From positions 3,658,001 to 3,722,000 of the forward strand of contig NZ_WNWM01000002.1 of assembly GCF_009727155.1 (NCBI RefSeq): a DNA stretch of 64,000 nt, read 5' to 3'. The notes beneath the pieces are model-generated. The model did not search any database. It was not told where the DNA came from and saw nothing but the letters and a program-made list of their open reading frames with translations. Position numbers and translations under genes: made by a program. Shown one piece after another: positions 18,289 to 30,201 of this stretch; within the stretch, counting starts at the first letter, position 1, and each line of letters begins with the position of its first letter. Source of the stretch: Pseudoduganella dura (lineage in GTDB: Bacteria; Pseudomonadota; Gammaproteobacteria; Burkholderiales; Burkholderiaceae_D).

Positions 18289-19599
18289 ATGCAGAGACCC
18301 CTTATCGCCATGCTGATCGCCGGCGCATTGACATGGAATGCACCAGCGGCGCAGGCGGCCGATCTGATCCAGGTTTATCAGCAGGCGCTGGCAAACGATG
18401 CCACGTATGCCAGCGCGCGCAATTCGCTGACAGTGGGGCAGGAACGGATTACCCAGGGGCGTTCCCAATTGTTGCCGGGGATTGCGCTGCAGGGCAACCA
18501 CACGCGTTTCTACGGTACGACCACGCCGCCGACCGGACAGAAGGCGGATTCCGACAACCACCAGAATTCCTACAGCTTGACGCTGTCACAGCCGCTGTTC
18601 GATTACGCGGCATGGCAGTCTTACGAGCAAAGCAAGCTGTCGCAGGCACAGGCCGAAGTACAGTTCGCGCAGGCCCGGCAGGACCTGATCGTGCGCGTGG
18701 CCCAGTCCTATTTCGACGTGCTGACGGCGCAGGACAACCTGGCATCGATCCAGGCGCAAAAGTCCGCCACGACCGAGCAGCTGGCATCGGCCAAGCGCAA
18801 CTTCGAAGTCGGCACGCAGACCATTACCGATACCCACGAAGCGCAAGCCGCGTACGACCTGGTGGTGGCGCAGGAATTCGCCGCCATCAACGCACTCGAA
18901 GTGGCGCGCACCGCGCTGCAGCAGATCGTCGGCACCGCGCCGGCATCGCTGGCCACGTTGCGCGCCGGGGTGACGATCGCGCCGCCGGAACCGGCCAACA
19001 TCGAGCCATGGATCTCGGCCGCCGAGGCGGACAACTTCAATGTGGCGCTGCAGCGGCTGAGCGTGGAAATCGCCAAGCGCGAGATCGCCCGCAACCGCGC
19101 CGGCCACCTGCCGACGGTGGACTTCACCGCCAACTCCAACCGCGTCAGCCAGACGGGCCTGGGCATCACCCGCGGGACGACGGTCGGCGTGACATGGACG
19201 GTGCCGATCTTCAACGGTTTCGCCGTCACCAGCAAGGTGCGCGAAACCATCGCCCTGGAAGAAAAATCACGCAACGACCTGGAAGCGAACCGGCGTGCGG
19301 CCGCGCAGAGCGCCCGCCAGGCCTACCTGGGCGTCAACAGCGGGCTGGCGCAGGTCAGGGCGCTGCAGGCGGCGGAAGTGTCGAGCCAGTCCGCGCTGGA
19401 ATCGAACAAGCTGGGCTACCAGGTGGGCGTGCGGATCAACATCGACGTGCTGAATGCGCAGCGCCAGCTGTACTCCACGCAGCGCGACCTGGCAAAGGCC
19501 CGCTACGACACGATCATGAACGGCCTGCGGCTGAAGGCGGCCGCCGGCACGCTGCGGGACGAGGACCTGGCGCCGGTGAATGCGTTGCTGACGAACTGA
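18289..19599 (+). CDS. tolC: TolC-family outer-membrane efflux protein
   Basis: A 436-residue outer-membrane channel. Residues 1-23 are a signal peptide (LIAMLIAGALTWNAPAAQA). Two OEP repeats follow with long heptad helices (DLIQVYQQALANDATYASARN; then SARQAYLGVNSGLAQVRALQAAEVSSQSALESNKLGYQVGVRINIDVLNAQRQLYSTQRDLAKARYD-type ending; the NVGTRTxxDVLxAxxxLxxA-like signature is clear). It pairs with inner-membrane RND, ABC or MFS pumps for type I secretion or drug efflux; none is adjacent. A strong bidirectional terminator follows. I start at ATG 18289, supported by CGGAGA. Confidence 0.92.
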   Translation: MQRPLIAMLIAGALTWNAPAAQAADLIQVYQQALANDATYASARNSLTVGQERITQGRSQLLPGIALQGNHTRFYGTTTPPTGQKADSDNHQNSYSLTLSQPLFDYAAWQSYEQSKLSQAQAEVQFAQARQDLIVRVAQSYFDVLTAQDNLASIQAQKSATTEQLASAKRNFEVGTQTITDTHEAQAAYDLVVAQEFAAINALEVARTALQQIVGTAPASLATLRAGVTIAPPEPANIEPWISAAEADNFNVALQRLSVEIAKREIARNRAGHLPTVDFTANSNRVSQTGLGITRGTTVGVTWTVPIFNGFAVTSKVRETIALEEKSRNDLEANRRAAAQSARQAYLGVNSGLAQVRALQAAEVSSQSALESNKLGYQVGVRINIDVLNAQRQLYSTQRDLAKARYDTIMNGLRLKAAAGTLRDEDLAPVNALLTN

Positions 19600-19680
19600 C
19601 TCCGCCCGGGAGGCGAAAACCGGTGTCCGGCATCCGCGCCTGCGGCGTGGTGTCCGACACCATCCAGCTTCCAGCAATGA

Positions 19681-19717
19681 AAAACGCCGGCCCGTGCGAT
19701 GCACGGGCCGGCGTTTT
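19681..19717. terminator. Bidirectional terminator between tolC and gloA
   Basis: AAAACGCCGGCCCGTGC at 19681-19697 is perfectly complementary to 19701-19717 (17 bp) with a 3-nt loop. A and T tracts at the two ends give a U tail in both directions, fitting the convergent genes. Confidence 0.9.
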
Positions 19718-19735
19718 TCATGGGCTGCGCGACAA

Positions 19736-20146
19736 TCAGCGCAGGCCGCCGCCTTCGGCATCGAACGAGCGTTCGATCAGCTCGATCTTGTAGCCGTCCG
19801 GGTCGGTCACGAAGGCGATCACGGTGGTGCCGCCTTTCACGGGGCCCGGCTCGCGGGTCACGTTGCCGCCGTTCGCCTTGACCGCCGCGCAGGCTTCCAC
19901 GATGTTCTCGGAAGAGATGGCGATATGGCCGTAGGCGTTGCCCAGGTCGTAGCTGTCGGTACCGTAGTTGTACGTCAGTTCCAGCTCGGCGTGATCCGGG
20001 TTGTTGCCGTAGCCGACGAAGGCCAGCGTGTACTGGTACTCGGGATTGTCGCTGGTGCGCAGCAGTTTCATGCCGAGCACGTTGGTATAGAAATCGATGG
20101 AGCGCTGCAGGTCACCGACCCGCAGCATGGTATGCAGGATGCGCAT
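19736..20146 (-). CDS. gloA: Lactoylglutathione lyase (glyoxalase I)
   Basis: A 136-residue vicinal-oxygen-chelate enzyme that isomerises the methylglyoxal-glutathione hemithioacetal to S-lactoylglutathione. The metal ligands fall exactly where they do in E. coli GloA: H5, E56, H74 and E122. The family motif [20 protein letters not shown] opens the protein. Length is typical for the Ni-dependent class. The gene converges on tolC and shares its terminator. Confidence 0.95.
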   Translation of the reverse strand: MRILHTMLRVGDLQRSIDFYTNVLGMKLLRTSDNPEYQYTLAFVGYGNNPDHAELELTYNYGTDSYDLGNAYGHIAISSENIVEACAAVKANGGNVTREPGPVKGGTTVIAFVTDPDGYKIELIERSFDAEGGGLR

Positions 20147-20266
20147 TGCCGTAGTCTTTCGTTGTTGCCAAAGGTGCGATTGTAGGGGTTTTCGCGGATC
20201 TTCGCCGAGAGCGACCGGCCGCCTGTGCGCCGGTTGCTTTCGTATTTGCCCGGAGTCCGGTTGCTG

Positions 20267-21604
20267 TTATTGCCCCGCCGGCGCCACGCGCCAGATCGTG
20301 TTGCCCACGTCATCGGCCACCAGCAGCGCGCCATCCTTCGCCACGGCGACACCGACCGGGCGGCCCTTGGCGCGTTCTTCCTTGCTGAGGAACCCGGTGA
20401 GGAAATCCTGCGGCGGGCCGGAAGGCTTGCCGTCCGCGAACGGCACGAACACCACCTTGTAGCCGCTGTGCGGCTTGCGGTTCCACGAGCCGTGCTGGCC
20501 GATGAACGCGCCACCCTGGTAGCTGGCGGGGAACAGCCTGGCCGTATAGAACTCCAGGCCCAGCGATGCCGTATGCCCGCCCAGCGCGTAGTCTGGCACG
20601 ATGGCCTTGGCGACCAGGTCCGGCCGCTGCTTCTCGACGCGGGTGTCGACATGCTGGCCGAACCAGCTGTACGGCCAGCCGTAGAAGCCGCCGTCCTTCA
20701 CCGAGGTCAGGTAGTCCGGCACCAGGTCGTTGCCCAGTTCGTCGCGCTCGTTGACCACGGTCCACAGCGTCTTCGTCTTCGGTTCCCACGCCATGCCGTT
20801 CGGGTTGCGCAGGCCCGTGGCATACAGCCGCGATTTGCCGGTGGCGCGCTCTAGCTGCCAGATGGCGGCGCGGCCTTCCTCCTTGTCGATGCCGTTCTCG
20901 GCCACGTTCGAGTTCGAGCCCACGGTCATGTACAGGAACTTGCCGTCCGGGCTGGCGGTAATGTTCTTCGTCCAGTGGTGGTTCAGCGGGCCGGCGGGCA
21001 GGCTCATCACTTTCACACCCGATGCCGCGATGGCCGTCTTGCCTTCCTCGTACGGGAAGCGCACCACGGCATCCGAGTTCGCCACATAGAAGTCCTTGTT
21101 CACCAGCACCATGCCGAACGGCGAGCTCAGGTTCTTCAGGAACACGCTGCGCGTTTGCGCCGCGCCGTTCGCGTCCACGCCGCGCAGCAGCGTGATGCGG
21201 TTCGCCGACGGCGAAACGGCCCCCGCCTTTTTCTGCATGTGCTTCATGATCGCGCCCTTGACGCCCTTGCTGTCCTCCGGCTTCGGCGGCGCGTTCGTCT
21301 CGGCCACCAGCACGTCGCCGTTGGGCAGCACGTACAGCCAGCGGGGGTGGTCGAGATCGCGGGCGTAGGCGGTGACCGTGAAGCCGGCCGCGGCCACGGG
21401 TTTCTCGTCGCCTTTCCACACGTCGGTGGGCGCCACGTTCACGGTCGGGATCAGCGACTTCTCCGGTGCCGGCAACTTGGGATTCGGGCCCCAGCCGGCG
21501 GGAAAGCCGGTCGATGCGGCGGCCGGTGCGGAAGGCGAGGCGGGGGACTGGGCCAGGGCGGCGCCGCTGGCCAGCAGGGCGCCAAGAACAAGGATCGGTT
21601 TCAT
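20267..21604 (-). CDS. PQQ-type sorbosone/sugar dehydrogenase
   Basis: A 445-residue exported protein with a signal peptide (residues 1-18, [13 protein letters not shown]) and a Pro/Ala-rich linker. The rest is a six-bladed beta-propeller of the soluble glucose/L-sorbosone dehydrogenase type: [57 protein letters not shown], and [23 protein letters not shown]. Members oxidise aldose sugars in the periplasm with PQQ, though the substrate and whether PQQ is bound need testing. The start ATG 21604 is fixed by the signal peptide. The adjacent gene on the same strand is a small hypothetical. Confidence 0.85.
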   Translation of the reverse strand: MKPILVLGALLASGAALAQSPASPSAPAAASTGFPAGWGPNPKLPAPEKSLIPTVNVAPTDVWKGDEKPVAAAGFTVTAYARDLDHPRWLYVLPNGDVLVAETNAPPKPEDSKGVKGAIMKHMQKKAGAVSPSANRITLLRGVDANGAAQTRSVFLKNLSSPFGMVLVNKDFYVANSDAVVRFPYEEGKTAIAASGVKVMSLPAGPLNHHWTKNITASPDGKFLYMTVGSNSNVAENGIDKEEGRAAIWQLERATGKSRLYATGLRNPNGMAWEPKTKTLWTVVNERDELGNDLVPDYLTSVKDGGFYGWPYSWFGQHVDTRVEKQRPDLVAKAIVPDYALGGHTASLGLEFYTARLFPASYQGGAFIGQHGSWNRKPHSGYKVVFVPFADGKPSGPPQDFLTGFLSKEERAKGRPVGVAVAKDGALLVADDVGNTIWRVAPAGQ

Positions 21605-21696
21605 GATGGTCGTGTCGGCAGGCGTTGGAAGAACATGGAACCCGGAAAAAAATCCCGGCAAGCAGGCCGGGAAACAGTCCGGGGAAAGGAACAGGT

Positions 21697-21975
21697 TCAG
21701 TCGCGCTTGATCACCGGCAGCGGATCCGCTTCCGGCGCGGCATTGCCCGGCGGCGCTTTCTGGATGCCGGCTTCCTGCTGGTGCAGGTCGGTGTCGACCA
21801 GGCCCGCTTCGATATCGCGTCCGGCCTGCTCGATGCGGCTGCGCACCGGCTGGTGCTGCGTGCCCTCGGGCGACTGGTCGCGTTCGTGCGGCAGCCGCTT
21901 GCCGGCCGTGTCGTCGATGTGGACTTCGGTATTGACCTGGCGGTCTACCGTGTTCGGCTCTCTCGATTCACTCAT
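21697..21975 (-). CDS. Hypothetical hydrophilic protein
   Basis: A 92-residue, highly charged and probably disordered protein ([22 protein letters not shown]; many D, E, Q and P). It has no signal or membrane segment. The ATG at 21975 has a GGAGAG site 6-7 nt upstream. It lies about 92 nt upstream of the sugar dehydrogenase on the same strand. I do not recognise a family. Confidence 0.55.
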   Translation of the reverse strand: MSESREPNTVDRQVNTEVHIDDTAGKRLPHERDQSPEGTQHQPVRSRIEQAGRDIEAGLVDTDLHQQEAGIQKAPPGNAAPEADPLPVIKRD

Positions 21976-22133
21976 GATGCGTCTCTCCAATTACTTAGCT
22001 GAATCTCATGTTATCGGTTACGCCCGATCGTGGTCGCCCGCTTGGGAGTGTTGCATTATTGCCATTTTCATAGTGCATTCCTGCCATGAAGTGGTTAGCA
22101 TGAAAGACTGCTTCGCCAACGAAAGGCAACCGC

Positions 22134-23066
22134 TTGAAACCCCTCCAGAACCACATGCCCGGCCCGGATGCAGCCGGTCATCATGCGGCCGACCACGCCG
22201 TGCCGGCGAACTGCCGGAACTGCGGCACCGCCGTGGCCGACCACTATTGCCCGCACTGCGGCCAGGAAACTCGGCTGCACATGCCGAGCTTTACGGAATT
22301 CGCGCATGAATTCATCAGCCATTACGTGGCACTGGAGGGCAAATTGTGGGGCACGTTCATGCGCCTGCTGTTCCGGCCGGGCGCGCTGACGAACGAATAC
22401 CTGGCCGGCCGGCGCCGCCGTTACGTGGAACCGCTGCGCCTGTACCTCACGCTATCGATCCTGTTCTTTGCGCTGATCAAGGTGTCCGGCGTCAGCGTGT
22501 TCAGCACGACGGTCGATACCGCGCCCGCCGTGATCGCCGGCGCGCCCGCCGCCCGGGGCGTCGAGAAAAGCCCGGCAGAACGCGGCGACACGCTGGAAAT
22601 CGGCGCCAGCCTGCCGCAAGAGCTGAAGGGCTGGCCGGCCGTCGCACACGCCGTCGACCGCTTCGACGAACTGGGCAACGAGGAGAAAGGCAAGGCGCTA
22701 TCGGCCAGCTTCTTCCGCTACGCGCCGTATGCGATGTTTTGCCTGATGCCCCTGTTCGCCCTGTACCTGAAGGGGCTTTACGTGGGGACGGGGCGGCGTT
22801 ATGGCGAACACCTGCTGTTCGCGCTCCATGTGAACTCGTTCGCCTTCGTGATGTTTACCGCGTTCGCGGTGATGCCGGACGGTTTCTTCAAGTTCCTGCT
22901 GTTCTGCTGGCTGCTCGGCTACCTGCCGTGGGCAATGCGTCGCGTCTACCGGAAAAGCCGGTGGGGCACCGCCCTGCGCTGGGTGGCGCTGATGGCGCTG
23001 CATATGCTGTCGCTGGCGGCGGCGGTCCTGGTGGCCATGTTCCTCGGTATCGCGCTCGCCCGCTGA
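22134..23066 (+). CDS. DUF3667 membrane protein with zinc ribbon
   Basis: A 310-residue protein. An N-terminal zinc ribbon (CRNCGTAVADHYCPHCGQ, residues 27-44) is followed by the DUF3667 core HMPSFTEFAHEFISHYVALEGKLWGTFMRLLFRPGALTNEYLAGRRRRYVEPLRLYL-type pattern. Four to five membrane helices follow in the second half. Function unknown; the combination is widespread in Proteobacteria and Bacteroidetes. I use the TTG at 22134, which has an AAAGG site; the ATG at 22155 has none but is an alternative. Confidence 0.8.
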   Translation: MKPLQNHMPGPDAAGHHAADHAVPANCRNCGTAVADHYCPHCGQETRLHMPSFTEFAHEFISHYVALEGKLWGTFMRLLFRPGALTNEYLAGRRRRYVEPLRLYLTLSILFFALIKVSGVSVFSTTVDTAPAVIAGAPAARGVEKSPAERGDTLEIGASLPQELKGWPAVAHAVDRFDELGNEEKGKALSASFFRYAPYAMFCLMPLFALYLKGLYVGTGRRYGEHLLFALHVNSFAFVMFTAFAVMPDGFFKFLLFCWLLGYLPWAMRRVYRKSRWGTALRWVALMALHMLSLAAAVLVAMFLGIALAR

Positions 23067-23106
23067 CGCGTGGCACCCATCTTGCACAACTGACCACCGG
23101 GCCTTA

Positions 23107-23126
23107 TACTGGTTAAATATACAGTA
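23107..23126. promoter_or_regulatory. LexA (SOS) box before nadK-recN
   Basis: TACTGGTTAAATATACAGTA agrees with the LexA consensus TACTGTATATATATACAGTA at 17 of 20 positions and keeps the CTG-N10-CAG core. It lies 115 nt before nadK. recN is a classical SOS gene, which supports the call. Confidence 0.75.
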
Positions 23127-23241
23127 ATCGTGAGCGTGCCCCGGGTTGATGCGGGAGCGCTGCATGGCGAAACGGCATTGAAATGAGGTACCCTTCGCCA
23201 TGCACGCCTCGTGCATATATCTGTCCCGTCGAAAGCTCCCT

Positions 23242-24141
23242 ATGCCCGCCACCCCTGCCATGTACAACACGATCGCGCTGGTCGTCCGGCCCAATACGGC
23301 CGGCATCGAAGATTCCGTGCGCGACGTTCTCGCTTTCCTGCGCCAGGGCGGCTACAGCGTCGTGTTCGATGCGGACACGGCCGCGCACCTGAACATGCCG
23401 GAGATTCCCGCGATGAGCGCGCAGGGCATCGGCGAAAAATGCGATTGCGCGATCGTCATGGGCGGCGACGGCACGATGCTGGGCATTGCCCGCCAGCTGG
23501 CGCCGTTCGAGATACCGCTGATCGGCATCAACCAGGGCCGGCTGGGCTTCATGACCGATATCCCGCGCGAAGGCATGCTGCCGGTGCTGGGCCGTATCCT
23601 TGCCGGCACCCACAAGCTGGAGCGCCGCACGCTGCTCGAAGGGCGCGTGCTGCGCAACGGCAAGCCGATCCACTTCGGGATGGCCGTCAACGACGTGGTG
23701 GTGGCGCGCGGCGCCGGCAGCGGCATGGTGGAACTGCGCGTCGATGTCGACGATCACTTCATGTACAACCAGCGCTCGGATGGCCTGATCGTTTCCACGC
23801 CCACCGGGTCGACGGCCTACGCCCTGTCGGCCGGCGGGCCGCTGCTGCATCCCACGCTGGGCGGCATCGTGCTGGTGCCGATTGCGCCGCATGCGCTGTC
23901 GAACCGGCCGATCGTGCTGCCCGACTCGAGCGAGATCGTCATCGAGATCAACCGCGGGCGCGACATCACGGTGAACTTCGACATGCAGACGTTCGCCAGC
24001 CTGATGCCGCAGGACCGCATCCATATCCGGCGCTCGCCGCACGCGATCACCTTCCTGCATCCGGAAGGCTGGAGCTACTACAACACGCTGCGCGAAAAAC
24101 TGCACTGGAACGAGTACCCGTCCACGGACGGGAAAATCTGA
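23242..24141 (+). CDS. nadK: NAD kinase
   Basis: A 299-residue ATP/polyphosphate-dependent NAD kinase that makes NADP. The diagnostic GGDGT motif is at [13 protein letters not shown], with the NE/D and SPTGSTAY motifs present as MAVNDVVV and [20 protein letters not shown] 23242 is used; ATG 23260 (MYNTIAL) is another candidate. recN follows after 38 nt, so the two are probably one transcript under the LexA box at 23107. SOS control of NADP supply here is a consequence of operon position. Confidence 0.95.
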   Translation: MPATPAMYNTIALVVRPNTAGIEDSVRDVLAFLRQGGYSVVFDADTAAHLNMPEIPAMSAQGIGEKCDCAIVMGGDGTMLGIARQLAPFEIPLIGINQGRLGFMTDIPREGMLPVLGRILAGTHKLERRTLLEGRVLRNGKPIHFGMAVNDVVVARGAGSGMVELRVDVDDHFMYNQRSDGLIVSTPTGSTAYALSAGGPLLHPTLGGIVLVPIAPHALSNRPIVLPDSSEIVIEINRGRDITVNFDMQTFASLMPQDRIHIRRSPHAITFLHPEGWSYYNTLREKLHWNEYPSTDGKI

Positions 24142-24179
24142 CGCAAGAATTCAACACTGGAAGCTCTTTACCGCGATCT

Positions 24180-25826
24180 ATGCTGCGTACACTGTCCATC
24201 CGCGATTTCGTCATTGTCGATTCCATCGAACTGGAATTTTCCGCCGGCTTCACGGTGTTTACAGGCGAGACGGGCGCCGGCAAGTCGATCCTGATCGATG
24301 CGCTCACGCTGGCGCTCGGCGGGCGTGGCGATGCGAGCGTGGTGCGCGAAGGCGCGGCCAAGGCCAACATCACGGCCGATTTCGCGCTCTCCGCGGCGGC
24401 GCGGCACTGGCTCGATGCCAACGAGTTCGCCGCCGACGATGGCGGCGCGCTGCTGCGCCGCGTGATCGACAACGCCGGCCGTTCCAAGGCCTACATCAAC
24501 GGCATCGCCGCCACGGCCGGCCAGTTGCGCGAGCTGGGCGACCTGCTGGTGGACATCCACGGCCAGCATGCGCACCAGTCGCTGCTCAAGACCGAGGCGC
24601 AGCGCGAGCTGCTCGACAGCCAGGCCGGCGCCAGCGGCAAGGATGTCGCCACGGCCTACAAGGCATGGCGCGCGCTGGCCAAGCAGCTGCAGGAATTCGA
24701 AACCAATGCCGCCAACGTGCTGCTCGAACGCGAGCGCATCGAATGGCAGGTGGGCGAGCTCGACAAGCTGGCGCCGAAGCCGGGCGAGTGGACCGAGATC
24801 GGCAACGAGCACAGCCGGCTGTCGCACGCGGCCAGCCTGCTCGAAGGCGCGCAGGAAGCGCTGGCGGTCATTTCCGAATCGGACGAGCAGCCGATCGTGT
24901 CGCAGCTGTCGTCGCTGAACCAGAAGCTGGCCAAGCTGGTGTCGGTGGATGCCGAACTGCAGCCGATACTCGACCTGATCGAATCGGCCCGCATCCAGCT
25001 GCAGGAATCGGCGTATGCGCTGAACACGTACCTGGACCGCGTTGAACTGGACCCGGAGCGCCTGCGCGAAGTCGATGCGCGGATGGAGGCGCTGCATTCG
25101 TCGGCCCGCAAGTTCCGTGTCGACCCGGACGACCTGCCGGCCGAACACGCCCGGCTGACCGCGCAGTTGAGCCAGCTGGCCGATGCCACCGACATCGAAG
25201 GCCTGCGCAAGCAGGAGGCGAAGCTGAAGGACGAGTACCTGGCGGTGGCGCGGAAGCTGTCCGCCACGCGCGCCACCGCCGCGCGTGCGCTGGGCGAGGC
25301 GGTCACCAAGGCGATGCAGGACCTGAACATGACGGGCGGGCGGTTCGAGGTGGCGCTGCACCCGGCCGAACCTTCGGCCAGGGGGCTGGAGCAGGTGGAG
25401 TTCATGGTGGCCGGCCATGCCGGCGTGGCGCCGCGGCCGCTGGCCAAGGTGGCCTCCGGCGGCGAACTGGCGCGGATCTCGCTCGCCATTTCCGTGATCA
25501 CGTCGAACGCCACCACCGTGCCCACGCTCATCTTCGACGAAGTGGACAGCGGTATCGGCGGCGGCGTGGCCGAAGTGGTGGGGCGGCTGCTGAAGCGCCT
25601 GGGCCAGGAGCGGCAGGTGCTGTGCGTCACCCACTTGCCGCAGGTGGCCAGCCAGGGCAACAGCCACTTCCAGGTTGCCAAGAGCACGCTGGAAAACGGC
25701 AAGACCGCCTCGCGCATCGAAGTGCTCGATGCGAAAGCCCGCGTCGAGGAAGTCGCCCGCATGCTGGGCGGCCTCGAAATCACCGCCACTACCCGCAAGC
25801 ACGCCCGCGAGCTGCTGGCTTCCTGA
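24180..25826 (+). CDS. recN: DNA repair protein RecN
   Basis: A 548-residue SMC-like ATPase of double-strand break repair. Walker A (GETGAGKSILIDALTLALGG) is at residues about 31-50, a coiled-coil region spans about 150-380, and the ABC signature (VASGGELARISLAI) and Walker B (TLIFDEVDSGIGG) sit near the end. Length is typical. It binds DNA ends and is among the most strongly SOS-induced proteins in E. coli. It is second in the operon with nadK. Confidence 0.96.
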   Translation: MLRTLSIRDFVIVDSIELEFSAGFTVFTGETGAGKSILIDALTLALGGRGDASVVREGAAKANITADFALSAAARHWLDANEFAADDGGALLRRVIDNAGRSKAYINGIAATAGQLRELGDLLVDIHGQHAHQSLLKTEAQRELLDSQAGASGKDVATAYKAWRALAKQLQEFETNAANVLLERERIEWQVGELDKLAPKPGEWTEIGNEHSRLSHAASLLEGAQEALAVISESDEQPIVSQLSSLNQKLAKLVSVDAELQPILDLIESARIQLQESAYALNTYLDRVELDPERLREVDARMEALHSSARKFRVDPDDLPAEHARLTAQLSQLADATDIEGLRKQEAKLKDEYLAVARKLSATRATAARALGEAVTKAMQDLNMTGGRFEVALHPAEPSARGLEQVEFMVAGHAGVAPRPLAKVASGGELARISLAISVITSNATTVPTLIFDEVDSGIGGGVAEVVGRLLKRLGQERQVLCVTHLPQVASQGNSHFQVAKSTLENGKTASRIEVLDAKARVEEVARMLGGLEITATTRKHARELLAS

Positions 25827-25952
25827 CTTTCGTCCGGAGCAAGATCGCGGCGGCCCAGCCGTCAAGCTCTGCCGTGGCCGCACGCGAGCCGAAGCGGCCG
25901 CGCGGCGGGCCGCATATAATCGAAGGTCTCCCTCGATTGATGACAAGATTCC

Positions 25953-27062
25953 ATGGCTTTCGCGAAAGAACCTCCTCACCGGCACGGTGCCGTCAGCGGC
26001 AGCGCCGTCGTGCTGGTCAACCTCGGCACGCCCGACGCGCCCACGCGGGGCGCGGTGCGCCGCTACCTGAAGCAGTTCCTGTCCGACCCGCGCGTGGTCG
26101 AAATTCCCCGGATCGTCTGGTGGTGTATCCTGAACGGCGTGATCCTGCCGTTCCGCTCCGGCCAGTCGGCCAAGAAATATGCCTCGATCTGGACCGAGGA
26201 AGGCTCGCCGCTGCGCATCCACACCCAGAACCAGGCGATGCTGCTGCACGAAGCGCTGCAGGCGCGCGGTCACCAGGATGTGACGGTGGCGATGGCGATG
26301 CGCTATGGCTCGCCGGCACTGCCGGACGTGCTGGCCCGCCTGAAGGCCGACGGCTGCGACCGCATCGTGGTGCTGCCCGCCTATCCGCAATACTCCGGCA
26401 CCACCACCGGTTCGATCTGGGATGCCGTGTTCGGGCACTACCGCAAGATCCGCAACATCCCCGAGCTGCGGCTGGTGAAGAACTACCACGACCACGACAT
26501 GTATATCGAGGCGCTGCGCCAGAACGTGATGGCGCACTGGGCGCAGCATGGCCGCGCCAAGAAGCTGGTGATGAGTTTCCATGGCGTGCCCAAGCGCACG
26601 CTGATGCTGGGCGACCCGTACCACTGCGAATGCCACAAGACGGCGCGCCTGCTGGCCACCGCGCTGAAGCTGCGCCCGGAAGACTACATCGTCACGTTCC
26701 AGTCCCGCTTCGGCAAGGCCGAGTGGCTGCAGCCCTACACCGCGCCCACGGTGCAGAAGCTGGCGCAGGAAGGCGTGCGCAGCATCGACGTCATCTGCCC
26801 TGGTTTCACCAGCGACTGCCTGGAGACGCTGGAAGAAATCGCAATGGAAGTGCGCCATGACTTCCTTTCCGCCGGCGGCAAGGAGTTTCATTACATCCCT
26901 TGCCTGAACGAAAGCCCGGCCTGGATCGCCGGGCTGGCCGAGATCGCCGAGCAGCACATGATCGGCTGGCCGGCCATGGTTTCCCCATCGCAGCGCGCCA
27001 TGCGCCAGCAGGACGCCGCCATCGGCCGCGACCGCGCCATCGCCCTGGGCGCTACCGAGTAG
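25953..27062 (+). CDS. hemH: Ferrochelatase
   Basis: A 369-residue enzyme that inserts Fe(II) into protoporphyrin IX, the last step of haem synthesis. It starts with VVLVNLGTPDAPT and has the active-site His in MSFHGVPKRT and the conserved glutamate in the CPGFTSDCLETLEEI segment. Length agrees with betaproteobacterial HemH. A gap of 126 nt separates it from recN, and it is likely transcribed on its own. The grpE leader with the CIRCE-like element follows. Confidence 0.95.
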   Translation: MAFAKEPPHRHGAVSGSAVVLVNLGTPDAPTRGAVRRYLKQFLSDPRVVEIPRIVWWCILNGVILPFRSGQSAKKYASIWTEEGSPLRIHTQNQAMLLHEALQARGHQDVTVAMAMRYGSPALPDVLARLKADGCDRIVVLPAYPQYSGTTTGSIWDAVFGHYRKIRNIPELRLVKNYHDHDMYIEALRQNVMAHWAQHGRAKKLVMSFHGVPKRTLMLGDPYHCECHKTARLLATALKLRPEDYIVTFQSRFGKAEWLQPYTAPTVQKLAQEGVRSIDVICPGFTSDCLETLEEIAMEVRHDFLSAGGKEFHYIPCLNESPAWIAGLAEIAEQHMIGWPAMVSPSQRAMRQQDAAIGRDRAIALGATE

Positions 27063-27112
27063 ATCTTTCCCTTGCCGCGCGGCGATCGCGCAACATTGCT
27101 GCCAACAGGTTG

Positions 27113-27139
27113 TTAGCACTTGCGGGAGAGGAGTGCCAG
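27113..27139. promoter_or_regulatory. CIRCE-like element before grpE
   Basis: TTAGCACTT and GAGTGCCAG are separated by exactly 9 nt. Against the CIRCE consensus TTAGCACTC-N9-GAGTGCTAA, 8 of 9 and 7 of 9 positions match. HrcA would bind here and repress the grpE-dnaK-dnaJ region. It lies over the -35 area of the downstream extended -10 promoter. Confidence 0.7.
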
Positions 27140-27141
27140 CC

Positions 27142-27150
27142 TGTTAAAAT
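27142..27150 (+). promoter_or_regulatory. Extended -10 promoter of grpE
   Basis: TGTTAAAAT fits TGnTATAAT with one change and follows the CIRCE-like element by 2 nt. Transcription would start near 27157, leaving a leader of about 177 nt. I see no convincing sigma-32 promoter in 27063-27333. Confidence 0.4.
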
Positions 27151-27333
27151 AGCAGGTCGGCAGACCCTGTCGGCCATGATTTGCCAGCCATTTGTCAAGC
27201 GCCGGGCGAACCTTCAGGATCGCATCACGCCCTGTCTGAGCGGAATGCCCCTTGAAAAGGTAGGGGATAGCCCCAGATTCGGCCAGTGCAGTCAGGGCAA
27301 TGTCAAACAAACACGATTTGTAGGAGTCAAACG

Positions 27334-27903
27334 ATGCAAGACCAGGAAAACCAGGCCATCCCGAATCCCGAGGAAGCACAGCCGGCAGCCCAGACGCAGC
27401 AACAGGCTCCGCAGCAGGAAACTCCGTTCGAGTCCGCAGCAACCCCGAGCCTGGAAGAGCAGCTGTCCGTCACCGAAGCCAAGCTGGCCGAGATGCACGA
27501 CGCCTTCATGCGTGCCAAGGCCGATGCGGACAATATCCGCCGCCGTGCCCAGGAAGATGTCTCGAAAGCCCACAAGTTTGCCGTGGAAAGCTTTGCCGAA
27601 GCCCTGCTGCCCGTGAAGGACAGCCTGGAAATGGCGTTGAAAGTGGAAACGCCGTCGATCGAGTCGCTGAAGGAAGGCGTGGAAATGACGCTCAAGCAGC
27701 TGAACTCGGCATTCGAGCGCAACCGCCTGCTGGAAGTGGTACCTGCCGCCGGCGACAAGCTCGACCCGAACCGCCACCAGGCCGTGGCCATGGTGCCGGC
27801 CGAGCAGGAAGCCAACACGGTCGTGGCCGTGCTGCAAAAGGGTTACACGATCGCGGACCGCCTGCTGCGCCCCGCCATCGTGACGGCTGCCCAGCCGAAG
27901 TAA
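27334..27903 (+). CDS. grpE: Nucleotide exchange factor GrpE
   Basis: A 189-residue co-chaperone that releases ADP from DnaK. The Gln/Pro-rich N-terminus is followed by a long coiled-coil ([35 protein letters not shown]) and the beta-domain signature [33 protein letters not shown]. The ATG has a clear TAGGAG site. dnaK starts 80 nt later on the same strand. Confidence 0.96.
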   Translation: MQDQENQAIPNPEEAQPAAQTQQQAPQQETPFESAATPSLEEQLSVTEAKLAEMHDAFMRAKADADNIRRRAQEDVSKAHKFAVESFAEALLPVKDSLEMALKVETPSIESLKEGVEMTLKQLNSAFERNRLLEVVPAAGDKLDPNRHQAVAMVPAEQEANTVVAVLQKGYTIADRLLRPAIVTAAQPK

Positions 27904-27983
27904 CCGCAAGCACTTGAAAAGCAAAGCCTTTTCCCGCATATAAGAAGCATTCAGAAACTAATCAGTTACGAGGAAGAACAAAC

Positions 27984-29954
<1,971 letters not shown>

Positions 29955-29974
29955 TCTGGCTTAGCCGCCAGAGT

Positions 29975-30054
29975 GGCCGCACGCGCAGTCGCCGACTGCG
30001 CATGCGGCCTCGCCGAGGGGAGTTGCCGTTGCACGGTGCCCGCTCGGCGTTTTT
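29975..30054 (+). terminator. Tandem hairpins with terminator after dnaK
   Basis: A 16-bp stem (29975-29990 with 29994-30009, one G.U pair, 3-nt loop) is followed at once by CGCCGAG 30011-30017 pairing with CTCGGCG 30043-30049 and a TTTTT run. The second element looks like an intrinsic terminator that would separate dnaK from dnaJ in part; the first could protect the 3' end of the grpE-dnaK mRNA. Confidence 0.65.
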
Positions 30055-30201
30055 GCATAACCGGTATGGTTATGAGGTTGTTTCACAACGCCAACGCTCC
30101 CGGGGCATCGGGTATCAGCAGCGGGTGGCGGCCGCAGGTGGCAGCAACCTCGGCGTCCTGTTACAGTTTCCCTTCTATTCAGTTCAGTTAGGTGCCTGCA
30201 T

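Noticed and set aside
24168..27119. 983-codon open frame on the minus strand opposite recN and hemH
   Set aside because: High-GC shadow of two well-identified genes on the plus strand; repeated HRR/QLG-type composition, no family motifs, no ribosome site.
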